Of a stretch of DNA of 64,000 nt, positions 1 through 13,073 are shown piece after piece. The position numbers and the translations under genes were made by a program. Position 1 is the stretch's first letter. The number at the start of each line of letters is the position of its first letter. Source of the DNA: Tubulanus polymorphus (taxonomy: Eukaryota > Nemertea > Palaeonemertea > Tubulaniformes > Tubulanidae); NCBI RefSeq assembly GCF_964204645.1, contig NC_134029.1, positions 398,501-462,500 on the forward strand, written 5' to 3'. The notes below the pieces were generated by a model. The model was not told the DNA's origin. It was given only the letters and a program-made list of their open reading frames with translations, and did not search any database.

Positions 1-350
1 ATGGTTTCATCTAGAATTTCTTTATCGATAATGTTTTATCTTGTAACATGCAGTAAACAGTTTTTATATCTTGAAATGTTTTGCTCATCGCCCAATTCAA
101 GACGCTAATGCTACATGCTACTAGACTCATAGTTTGCTTGGTCAAACAGCTGTATTTCAACTAAAATGGCTGTGACGCCGAATCACGATATTGGACAACG
201 TAAACTTGCGGAATGCTCATTAATTTCAGTAAAAGCGAGCTAAAGTATCAATGGTCCTTTATCATAATCTTAAAGTGTTATTATCTATAACACACTACTG
301 TAACAGGTTCAGTCAAGACCATTCACAACAGTTACAAAGTATTCAATTAC

Positions 351-970
351 CTTCCCATGAGATCATTCTTATCGGCGACATCGAAATCCCACACAGTCAC
401 CTCTAACGTACTGGTCTGGTTATCGTACATATACAGTTCACACTGTTCTTTCCATCGCGGATTCAATGTTTTCATTTTAGGCTGAAATTTACAAACAGTT
501 TCATCGGCTAAAGACTCATTCTAAACAAACATCAAATATTAGATGTTTAGATAGAAATAACATCAAACAAATTGAAGATGATTTATCAGTTTATATACTA
601 CAGATGTGAATGTCGAAGGTTCATCCAAATGATGACTTGAAGTAAATTGAATAAGAAATACAAATTTAGACGACTTCAGTTGTGACGACTTATACAACAG
701 AATCTATCTAAAATAGAGACGACTGTGCTGACTTATCCATGACTGAAGTGAGTTTGAGCATAATACAGATATATAACTGTAGTTACAAACCTTTCCTTTG
801 AATTTCTCATTTCCGAGTCTTAATTTAACGAATGGATCGCTTAATCCGTTGTCGTCCATAGGAATAAGATTTTTACCCTCGACTAACACGATGTGTACTA
901 TAGAACTATATGTGTACGTTCCTTTCTTATTACGCCCGGATTCTGCCATTTTACTCGCTCGCAAGAAATA
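351..970 (-). CDS. MCTP: MCTP exons 970-791 and 481-351: C2B domain
   Basis: Two exons, each with a cag acceptor and a gt donor, join in phase 0 to give most of the second C2 domain. The first strand and calcium loop 1 read VHIVLVEGKNL, then PMDDNGLSDPFVKLRLGNEKF. The next exon has the conserved KTLNPRWKEQ turn and loop 3 WDFDVADKNDLMG. Asp residues stand at the usual calcium positions of loop 1 (MDDNG, SDPF) and loop 3 (WDFD, DKND), so this C2 should bind calcium. The second exon stops in phase 2 after LMG; the rest of C2B is left of position 351, where I see no further exon. Confidence 0.92.
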
Positions 971-3900
971 CTGAAATTATAGAAAATAAAAATCCTTTAA
1001 TTTAAACATCGTAGCAGCGCGTAGTTTGAATACCAGATCCAGTTCCACACTTCCACAATTACTGGATCCAGTTCCACAGTTACTGGATCCAGTTCCACAG
1101 TTCTCAAAATATTGAGTTAAAACATTGGATTGGAAATGAACTCTTCAGTCAAATGAACTGAGATGTATGGATCTGAGCCATACTGCTGATTTCTGAATTA
1201 ATCATGACTCATCGATAGAACCTCAGATCCAGTTCTATAGACAGAGATTTAACTGGATAAATCTAAGATCAGCTTTACGTCAAATATATTCTATAACTGT
1301 GGAACTGGGTCTGAAATGTCACAAAAAATTGAGAAGATTAACGTAAATATTTACAACAAATGATTATATATTAATCATGCAACTCTTTAAAAAACAATCA
1401 ACAAAAACTAATATAAATATATATATATATATATTGACAAGATATTTGACAAGACTGTTCTATTTAAAATGGTCTCAGTGCAGGATGATACTGAGCATGC
1501 AATGCGCAAATAATCAATCACATCATAATCATCATCAAGCATCAATCGGAATCAGTTCATTCTGGGTCATAGAATGCTAACTGTACGGATTTCATTAAAT
1601 CAGAGATAGACCTGAAATTGATTAATCATTGAAATCAACTTTAACTATCTCTATCACACACACACACTAGAATAAAACTTATCTATAATCAGCACTGACC
1701 TCATCTCTCATACACAGTATATTCTGAACAAATTCCTACATCACAACCAAACTTACTGTTCAAATAAATCCCCAATAAAAAACTGTTCTTTAAACGTAAA
1801 ATACAGCAGTTTGAGATGTGTGTTTTCTATGATGGAACAGCCAGGTAGTACAGGTCTGTAAATATACCTGGATCCTAGCGTGAAAAATCAATCAAACATA
1901 CCGACCTACCGACATACCGACCACACCTTAGAATATTATTTTCATTAGAGCAATAACTACAGTGTTTCATACACAGCAGGGTACCCCTATTATATACAGA
2001 TACTGGACACAGTGATCATTATAGATACCAGCAGTAACATCTAAAACCAATTTAAATCCTCATAAATGGTATGTACAACTAACTATATGACACAATAATC
2101 GCTTAGATCCAAATATTTGAATAATGATGAAGATGAAAAAACCTGTTTTAAAACGACGGTTTTCTTTAACAGTTTATCATCGTTTTCATTCTTATTTTCC
2201 TTTTTATCCATCATTTCATCAGATTTTATCATCAGAAGTATTTTGATGGGATGCTGCTCCTAATGATTGAAGTGTCTTCTTATCAATGAATACTCAATGA
2301 CCACTCAGTAGACAGCGGTCAGACTGCTCACACAGTGGACAGTGGTCAGACTGCTCACACAGTAGACCGACTGGTGACAGTGGACAGATGTCACACAGTG
2401 GACAGTCGTCAATATAGATGATACTCGTTCGTAACATCTGTTGCAGAATTATACAACAACGAAATGAATTAATATCTGGCTCTAAACACAAGGATTTCAT
2501 AATCTGTAACATATATATATCTAAAATGACTCTAAAAGTCGATGACCCAGTTCCCCAGTTTTTAGTAAAGATTTCATTCAAGAGTTGAAACATTGAAAAT
2601 GAACTAATCTCAACTCTCAACTGTAACCTACGAGCAACCATTTCAGATAATTGCTCGTAGCTGTAACTCACAACTGTGAATCGGGATCCAAGTGTAGAAT
2701 GAGGTCATTTTTATAAATTCAATAGATTTCTGGATACACAAAATCCCTGATTTATCAATGAAGTAACACTGACTAAACTAACATTTTTTTGACAACAATA
2801 GATTTTGTAACTGCAGCAGGCACATGCTTTATGCAGGAGATGTAAATCAATTAAACACATATGTAACTACTGCAATGAATAAATGATTTGATTATTGATA
2901 ATCAGTAGGAGGGGGTAGTGGAGGGGGTAAATGCTACTGAGTTTAATTTGTTAGATTCAATTTCATAATCGATAATTCTATAATATCATATCATAACGAA
3001 ATCAGATTCAATCAATCAATATCGATTTGATTATAAAATCATAATACGAACTGTACAGGAGCTGTTTAAACATAGCATCATAGATGTGAAGACTTTTCAA
3101 TCAATGTGTTAAGTTTCAAAGTTTATTATTCCATAAAAGGTAAATATTATATAATGAGCACAGATGCTTCAGTATATTCAACTAAAATGGGGCTTGACTT
3201 TCATTCAATAAGATGTGATGTGATAATTACCTTAAGAAATTAAAATTCATCTCATCATTTTTAACCAAAGCCTCATCACATTTTAATTGAATATAGATCT
3301 TGACTTCTTAATTTGTGTATATGCACTATAGATATATATAGTTAAGTTTGAGGTGTGTCTTATACAATTACATGATTCCACTGTTGTTCCGCTAACAGAG
3401 TCGTATTGACTTTTCTAATAGGAATCTCAGCAGATTCCAGGGATACCCCTGTCATAGCTGGCAAATTCTCTAAAAACTGAAAATTAAATATTTATAAAAT
3501 ACTCAATAAATAGAATTAGATCTTTGCTAGTAATTCATAGATAAGAGGACACAGTTCCACAGTTCCACAGTTCCACAGTTCCACTTTAGATGGTTCAATA
3601 AGACAATCTAAAAAAATTCAGACCTAGAATTAAATTTCAACTGAGAACAATAGAACTTGGTCCAGATGGATAAATGGAGGTAAATAAATTAAAATCTGTG
3701 TTGAACAAGTGCCTACTCAATGAGCACCCCAGGGATACCCGTAGGAGTACCCCGGGACACCCCAGGGATACCCGTAGGAGTACCCCGGGACACCCCAGGG
3801 ATACCCGTAGGAGTACCCCAGGGATACCCGTAGGAGTACCCCGGGACACCCCAGGGATACCCGTAGGAGTACCCCAGGGATACCCGTAGGAGTACTCCAG

Positions 3901-6900
3901 GGATACCCCAGGGATACCCGTAGGAGTACCCCAGGACACCCCGGGGATACCCGTAGGAGTACCCCAGGATACCCCAGGGTTACTTTTTGAGTACTGTATA
4001 TATGACAATCTTTTGGTAAAAACAGGCACAAAATAACGGAACAAACAGCAACTAAAAATCTATCAGTATTTTGTGTAATGGATCGACTAGTCAGCCGATT
4101 GACTGATAGACTGATCAGCCGATTGACTGATAGACTGATCAGCTAATACTAAGACTAACCTTCCCTGCAGTTTTACACTGAATTCCACCTTTAGAAGTAT
4201 GAGGAGAATGCTACGTAGATAAAAATATAGTAAAAGCAAAAAATACATCAATATATTTGTTATGATATATTCAAACAGACACGGAGAGAGTTTAAAAACT
4301 ATTACTCAAAGATAGTTCAGATAAACACCTTTAAAAAAATCATTTTAACCTACAGATAACTATCATTTACATTCAATTCCTTTAACTCTCAGTGTAGAGA
4401 TCCAGTTCCACAGTTCCATGGAGTTTAAATCTGAATCCACAATTTAAGTAGTTGAAACAGGATCCTCGAGTCAAATCTGACCAACCAATGACAGGTGGTG
4501 TGGATACTGGAGTTGCTATTTTTAAAAATTCTCGATTGAGACTTATCCACAGTTATCTAGAAGGTTGTTAAAACTAATCTATTGTGATATATTAGATTCT
4601 GAAACCACGAGATAAAGTTATTTCATGCTATAAAAATCTCCTATCGATATTACGTGCAATGACTGTATTTCAGAGGTCTACGTCCCATCCCTCCCTCTCC
4701 GTGAGTTGTATAGATTACTGATAGATGGCACATCAGTTCATGTCTGATTGTTCATGATGCAGAAATATTCTAGAATCTGCGTTTCTGCTAAGATATCCAG
4801 ACTTGTCGCAGTCTTTGTAAAATACCAATAATATTGACGATTTCGCAACAGAAAATAAGTTGAAAGTGTTGTTTTTGGTAGAATAGAGGCTTCTACCAAT
4901 CTTTAGAAATTTATTGATATATCAAATAAATCTGAAGATGGGTAGAAGACTATCTTAAACATCAGTGTTACAGATAATTGTCGTTAATCGTCAATATCGT
5001 GGGTGTATTTTCTATAAACCTCCGTTACTGCTATTAGAGACCCATTCACCAGTAGAATCAATTATTGTATTACCTGTTCTTTCTCATCTTGTGTTTTAGG
5101 AACAAGTTTAACTGATAGTAATATGTATCCCATGTATCCTTCTTTACTCTTTGCTTCAGAAAGCATCAGTTTCATCTCTTGCAGCCTGCGAAAATAAATA
5201 TAAAGAAAGAATATCTTAGTTTTCAGAGTCGGTAAACATAATACAAAATCAGGGGTCAATTTCAATCTGAAAGTTATTGGTTTATTTCAATGTTCCGTAT
5301 GAAGATGACTATTAGGATATAGTCGAAACGTTGAATAAACTACACTAGCTCAAGGAATACAGTATTCCTGAAGATGACTATTAGGATAAAGTCGAAACGT
5401 TGAATAAACTACACTAGCTCAAGGAATACAGTATTCCTGAAGATGACTATTAGAATATAGTTGAAACGTTGAATAAACTACACTAGCTCAAGGAATACAG
5501 TATTCCTGAAGATGACTATTAGGATAAAGTCGAAACGTTGAATAAACTACACTAGCTCAAGGAATACAGTATTCCTGAAGATGACTATTAGAATATAGTT
5601 GAAACGTTGAATAAACTACACTAGCTCAAGGAATACAGTATTCCTGAAGATGACTATTAGGATAAAGTCGAAACGTTGAATAAACTACACTAGCTGAAGG
5701 AATACAGTATTCCTGAAGATGACTATTAGGATAAAGTCGAAACGTTGAATAAACTACACTAGCTCAAGGAATACAGTATTCCTGAAGATGACTATTAGGA
5801 TATAGTCGAAACGTTGAATAAACTACACTAGCTCAAGGAATACAGTATTCCTGAAGATGACTATTAGGATATAGTCGAAACGTTGAATGAACTACACTAG
5901 CTCAAGGAATACAGTATTCCTGAAGATGACTATTAGGATATAGTCGAAACGTTGAATAAACTACACTAGCTCAAGGAATACAGTATTCCTGAAGATGACT
6001 ATTAGGATAAAGTTGAAACGTTGAATAAACTACACTAGCTGAAGGAATACAGTATTCCTGAAAATGACTATTAGAATATAGTTGAAACGATTAATAGACC
6101 ACGGCTAGAATAACTGTGTGAATTGATAACATGTATCAATATTGAAACGACAATATTTTTGCCAGTGACTAAAAGCTTTTTGCAATTGATTAAAATCCAG
6201 TCAGCCAACCAGCCAGCCAGCTTGGTCCTATTATCCGTAGATTATTTGAAAGGATTCTAAAAAGGTTTCAATTGATTGAAAACTAACTCACGTATTTAGA
6301 GGAAGATCTGAAGGTTTGATTTCCGCGAATCCCATGCTGTCGTCTTGAACACCTCGATCCCAATCGTAACATTTCACGTTGATAGCATGAAACGGATCTT
6401 CAATCGGTAAAATGAATTTCTCGTTCCAAGCCGGATTCAGGTTTTTGTGTATTGTACGACTTTTATACAGTTCTTTATGACCGAGCTTGAATTTCACGTA
6501 CGGGTCACTTGTACCTGTAACATAAAATACATACAGTTTATGAAAACGAGACCGTTGATGAAACACTTCAATTAAAGTCCTAAATGTTTCCTGGAGCTAT
6601 TAGTAAATTATTCCATTAATGTTTCAACTATATTCTAATTGGTCGTCTCAAGGAAACTCTTTTCATTATTCTCAGTGTGGGATTTTATTTGTAGTATGAA
6701 TGTATTTTATTTTTTTTTTTGGGGGGGGGGGGGTAAATCGTTTTTCATTTTAGTGCCAAAACTGAATAGAAGCCAGGATCCTGCTGCGTAGTTGCAGGAG
6801 TAATCATCATTTCCTAGAAATATTTCATCAATTTCAAGGAACTTATGTTATCTAGTTTGTTTATATATCTGGTGACCAAATCCAGCCAATCACAGCTAGG

Positions 6901-9900
6901 GTTAGGGTTAGGGCTGTTTGTTTATATCAGGTGGCCAGCTTCAGCCAGTCAGAAGCTATGGTTTGTTTATATCAGGTGACCAGCTCTAACCAATCAGAAG
7001 CTAGGGTTAGGGTTAGGGCTATTTGTTTACATCAGGTGACCAGCTCCAGCCAATCAGAAGCTAGGGTTAGGGTTAGGGCTATTTGTTTACATCAGCTCCA
7101 GCCAATCAGAAGCTAGGGTTAGGGTTAGGGCTATTTGTTTACATCAGCTCCAGCCAATCAGAAGTTAGGGGTTTGTTTATATCAGGTGACCTGCTCTAGC
7201 CCAATCACAAGCTAAGTTGTGACCTGTTTGCTAGGTAAATAATGAACTGTTACATAGTGTGAGATAGTTTGACAGTTACTTGTCACACAATGATCACTGA
7301 GTTTAGTAATAATCTAACAAACTAAACATTTTGAACAAAATTCTAATCTACAACTGACTGAACCAGTACAATAGTTCAAGAAGTTTATATCAACAGATCT
7401 ACAGATTGTCAAAATGAACTCTTTGTATATGTATCTAGATCAAAATAGATAAATTCTAGTATAGATAACTTCAGATATGTTGATAAGCAATGCGGGTGTA
7501 CGATAGGGTTACTACTGGTTTTACTGTTGTTTTACTGATTGGTTTTATCTGTTGATGTTATTGATGGATATTAGGATGGACAGTGCCACTCTGCGCCTCC
7601 CCTTGAGAGATCTGATTGATCATCAACTGTCGTGAACTAATCCACAAGTCACAGATAACTAAATCAGTCTGCGACGACGTGGTAGTTTGTCTCTCAGTCT
7701 GATCACAGTAATTGGAAGAGGTCTCTTACCACACGCGTCTCTAACAACCAGATCACGTCCTTCTTTCAAAATCACTTCTAATTCAAAGAATGGATATTTT
7801 TTCAGTTCTGCATGTCTCTGACGAATTAAAGCTGCTTCCTACAATCAAATAACCGTAAATAAATCATTACTTATAGTAAATATATGTGTGAATATTTACA
7901 CAAACGCTATTAATAAAATAGGAATAATAAATACAACGTAGATTAACGGTAATAACTATTTACATTACGCAATTTGTAACATTTCATCTATATTTATAAG
8001 CTGTTAAGATGTAGATAAATGTAAAGCACAGGGTTGGTTCTACTAGGACCGGAATCTCTGAGAGTAAAGAACAGGGTTGGTTCTACTAGGACCAGAATCT
8101 CTGAGAGTAAAGAACAGGGTTGGTTCTACTAGGACCAGAATCTCTGAGAGTAAAGAACAGGGTTGGTTCTACTAGGACCAGAATCTCTGAGAGTAAAGAA
8201 CAGGGTTGGTTCTACTAGGACCAGAATCTCTGAGAGTAAAGAACAGGGTTGGTTCTACTAGGACCAGAATCTCTGAGAGTAAAGAACAGGGTTGGTTCTA
8301 CTAGGACCAGAATCTCTGAGAGTAAAGAACAGGGTTGGTTCTACTAGGACCAGAATCTCTGAGAGTAAAGAACAGGGTTGGTTCTACTAGGACCAGAATC
8401 TCTGAGAGTAAAGAACAGGGTTGGTTCTACTAGGACCAGAATCTCTGAGAGTAAAGAACAGGGTTGGTTCTACTAGAACCAGAATCTCTGAGAGTAAAGA
8501 ACAGGGTTGGTTCTACTAGGACCGGAATCTCTAAGAGTAAAGAACAGGGTTGGTTCTACTAGGACCGGAATCTTCGAGAGTAAAGAACAGGGTTGGTTCT
8601 ACTAGGACCGGAATCTCTGAGAGTAAAGAACAGGGTTGGTTCTACTAGGACCGGAATCTCTAAGAGTAAAGAACAGGGTTGGTTCTACTAGGACCGGAAT
8701 CTCTAAGAGTAAAGAACAGGGTTGGTTCTACTAGGACCGGAATCTCTAAGAGTAAAGAACAGGGTTGGTTCTACTAGGACCGGAATCTCTGAGAGTAAAG
8801 AACAGGGTTGGTTCTACTAGGACCGGAATCTCTGAGAGTAAAGAACAGGGTTGGTTCTACTAGGACCAGAATCTCTGAGAGTAAAGAACAGGGTTGGTTC
8901 TACTAGGACCAGAATCTCTGAGAGTAAAGAACAGGGTTGGTTCTACTAGGACCAGAATCTCTGAGAGTAAAGAACAGGGTTGGTTCTACTAGGACCAGAA
9001 TCTCTGAGAGTAAAGAACAGGGTTGGTTCTACTAGGACCAGAATCTCTGAGAGTAAAGAACAGGGTTGGTTCTACTAGGACCAGAATCTCTGAGAGTAAA
9101 GAACAGGGTTGGTTCTACTAGGACCAGAATCTCTGAGAGTAAAGAACAGGGTTGGTTCTACTAGAACCAGAATCTCTGAGAGTAAAGAACAGGGTTGGTT
9201 CTACTAGGACCGGAATCTCTAAGAGTAAAGAACAGGGTTGGTTCTACTAGGACCGGAATCTTCGAGAGTAAAGAACAGGGTTGGTTCTACTAGGACCGGA
9301 ATCTCTGAGAGTAAAGAACAGGGTTGGTTCTACTAGGACCGGAATCTCTAAGAGTAAAGAACAGGGTTGGTTCTACTAGGACCGGAATCTCTAAGAGTAA
9401 AGAACAGGGTTGGTTCTACTAGGACCGGAATCTCTAAGAGTAAAGAACAGGGTTGGTTCTACTAGGACCGGAATCTCTGAGAGTAAAGAACAGGGTTGGT
9501 TCTACTAGGACCGGAATCTCTGAGAGTAAAGAACAGGGTTGGTTCTACTAGGACCAGAATCTCTGAGAGTAAAGAACAGGGTTGGTTCTACTAGGACCAG
9601 AATCTCTGAGAGTAAAGAACAGGGTTGGTTCTACTAGGACCGGAATCTCTAAGAGTAAAGAACAGGGTTGGTTCTACTAGGACCGGAATCTCTGAGAGTA
9701 AAGAACAGGGTTGGTTCTACTAGAACCAGAATCTCTGAGAGTAAAGAACAGGGTTGGTTCTACTAGGACCAGAATCTCTAAGAGTAAAGAACAGGGTTGG
9801 TTCTACTAGGACCAGAATCTCTGAGAGTAAAGAACAGGGTTGGTTCTACTAGGACCGGAATCTCTGAGAGTAAAGAACAGGGTTGGTTCTACTAGAACCG

Positions 9901-12900
9901 GAATCTCTGAGAGTAAAGAACAGGGTTGGTTCTACTAGGACCAGAATCTCTGAGAGTAAAGAACAGGGTTGGTTCTACTAGAACCGGAATCTCTGAGAGT
10001 AAAGAACAGGGTTGGTTCTACTAGGACCAGAATCTCTGAGAGTAAAGAACAGGGTTGGTTCTACTAGGACCGGAATCTCTGAGAGTAAAGAACAGGGTTG
10101 GTTCTACTAGGACCAGAATCTCTGAGAGTAAAGAACAGGGTTGGTTCTACTAGGACCAGAATCTCTGAGAGTAAAGAACAGGGTTGGTTCTACTAGGACC
10201 GGAATCTCTGAGAGTAAAGAACAGGGTTGGTTCTACTAGGACCAGAATCTCTGAGAGTAAAGAACAGGGTTGGTTCTACTAGGACCAGAATCTCTGAGAG
10301 TAAAGAACAGGGTTGGTTCTACTAGGACCAGAATCTCTGAGAGTAAAGAACAGGGTTGGTTCTACTAGGACCAGAATCTGCGAGAGTAAAGAACAGGGTT
10401 GGTTCTACTAGGACCGGAATCTCTGAGAGTAAAGAACAGGGTTGGTTCTACTAGGACCAGAATCTCTAAGAGTAAAGAACAGGGTTGGTTCTACTAGGAC
10501 CGGAATCTCTGAGAGTAAAGAGCAGGGTTGGTTCTACTAGGACCAGAATCTCTAAGAGTAAAGAACAGGGTTGGTTCTACTAGGACCAGAATCTCTGAGA
10601 GTAAAGAACAGGGTTGGTTCTACTAGGACCGGAATCTCCGAGAGTAAAGAACAGGGTTGGTTCTACTAGGACCAGAATCTCTGAGAGTAAAGAACAGGGT
10701 TGGTTCTACTAGGACCGGAATCTCCGAGAGTAAAGAACAGGGTTGGTTCTACTAGGACCGGAATCTCTGAGAGTAAAGAACAGGGTTGGTTCTACTAGGA
10801 CCGGAATCTCTAAGAGTAAAGAACAGGGTTGGTTCTACTAGGACCAGAATCTCTGAGAGTAAAGAACAGGGTTGGTTCTACTAGGACCAGAATCTCTGAG
10901 AGTAAAGAACAGGGTTGGTTCTACTAGGACCAGAATCTCTAAGAGTAAAGAACAGGGTTGGTTCTACTAGGACCAGAATCTCTGAGAGTAAAGAACAGGG
11001 TTGGTTCTACTAGGACCAGAATCTTCGAGAGTCTTTACAAGATTTCAAGGCAAATTGGATCAGAAAACAGCATTTGAATGAGAATAAGCAAACTACAGTC
11101 ATTTCAGCGTCAAATTTCCAGAATTATAGACAGAATTAAAAATTACAAAGTGCCTTTACCGCATGAAGGTATTTAATATTTTGAGTGTCCTATGAAAGTT
11201 AAGACCCCCATGATCGACCCCTACAGATTTACAGTAAGAGACTGCGTTAAATATGAAATAAAGCTTTCAGTAAAATTAAACTGAGTAAACATTTAAAATG
11301 AGACTGAATCAATACATCGACAATTCCATTAGTGACACTGATTTTAACACTCTGAGTCCGGGTGGCGATGATAATATAAAATCCCACACTGACGATGAAA
11401 CTAGTCGGAAATGTTTCCTCGAGCTAGAATATATTTGATGTTTTGACTCAATTCCCAAAAGTCTACAGTAATATTGAACAACTGAAATCATTAGTATTCT
11501 TCAATAGGATACGACGATGTAAGGATATAATCAAAATTAGCCCAAAGGAAACTTTTCAGACTCTTTTGAGTTTTCATTATCAGTGTTAGATTTTATAACA
11601 CGTACTCAAGAGTCACAACTCAAACACCTGTGAAACAAATATACCCAATCTTCCTCTTCATTTTTATCCTCATTTAAATCGGTAAAAACCTCATCATCGC
11701 CGTCCTCATCTACAGTAGGATCATCTTCAATTTCGTCGAATAAATCCGAACTGAATTCCGAACTTAATTCTGAACTTCGCAGCGAAAACTGAAAATGTCT
11801 CTTAAACGAATTCATAATAATTAAACAGCTCCCTCTCGGTTATACTTAGCATCATCCGAGTCAGCCTCTCGCGTGCTGCAGCCGGGGTACCGTCGGGTAC
11901 CGTAGTTACGTCTAAACAGAAATCTGATATTTCAAGAAATTATTTCGTCATATCACTGAATAGCGAAACTGATTTGAAACAGAGTTTGGACGGAACACAT
12001 GTGGTAAATCTGTGTCAGTCAGTAACGTGTCACATTCTCTAATCAATGAGATAGTTTAAACCGTGTACCGTGTATATACGTGAAAATAGCCTGCAGTTCT
12101 ATTTATCAGAGCTGGGAAATATCACCTGTATATCAAATATCAGTTCCTCCTTCTCAATTAAAATATCACAATCAAAATACCGCGCAATAATTACAACAAT
12201 CAACTGTCACAAATTTCACAAAACGCTATTTTCCACACAATGATCCACCATACTATTCCAAAGCTCCACAATGTAATAATTTATGCGCTGGCTGTAGCCG
12301 GATGAAATTCTATCCTGCAGTCGTTTGTACAGTTTGATGAAAGCTCTGGTCAAGTCCTCTGACTCTCTCCCCGCTCTCTGCCTCACACATCGCACATAAA
12401 TCTATTTTCATCGCTCGATGCTGTCACTGATAATACACCGGTCAAATGTGTTCATTTCCTCACCACAGTTCTAATGATTTCTCTATCGCCAGTTTCACAG
12501 AGTTTTATTCCAATCACAGCACCACGGATAAACTAGGATTACGAACATGTCTTATCCTGTGGCACCGACTTCCTCTACTCCTATTGTTTACCAGTAACAA
12601 CCTCTCAACTCACAACAGTATTTAATATTAAATTACTGTACATAATGAAGCATTCATTCTAACAGCAGCACCGCCCTAGAGAGGTCTATCACTCCCCTAG
12701 AGAGGACTATAACTCCCTTAGAGAGGACTGGACATTCCACTTTGATTCCAACATTGTCTAACACTTCACTATACGATGAATCAATAGATAAAAAGTAGTA
12801 TTTTTTCCTGTAAATGCCTCCTCGCACCACGCGCGCCTGTACACACTACTGGTGACACTAAACAGTGCTGTATAGATTTCATAGTAAAACGTATAAAAGA

Positions 12901-13042
12901 AACAGTTTGAGTCAATGTCACCAGCTGTGATCAGAGGACATCAGTCCCTCTACACATCACCTCTCTCCCTCTCCCTCTCTCTCTCTCAACTCTCCCTCTC
13001 TCCCTCCCTCTGCCTCTCCCTCTCCCTCTACAATATACACAC

Positions 13043-13073
<31 letters not shown>

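Noticed and set aside
1700..1735. 36-nt MCTP microexon (EFVQNILCMRDE)
   Set aside because: Phase 0 both ends, but the acceptor has almost no pyrimidine tract and the donor is gtcagt; too short to trust without RNA.
3637..4044. Long open frames on both strands in the GC-rich minisatellite
   Set aside because: They exist only because the repeat lacks stops; peptides are pure short repeats and no splice or start signal supports them.
6890..7215. Chromosome end or telomere
   Set aside because: Only a few TTAGGG copies per unit, inside a gene intron, separated by other sequence.
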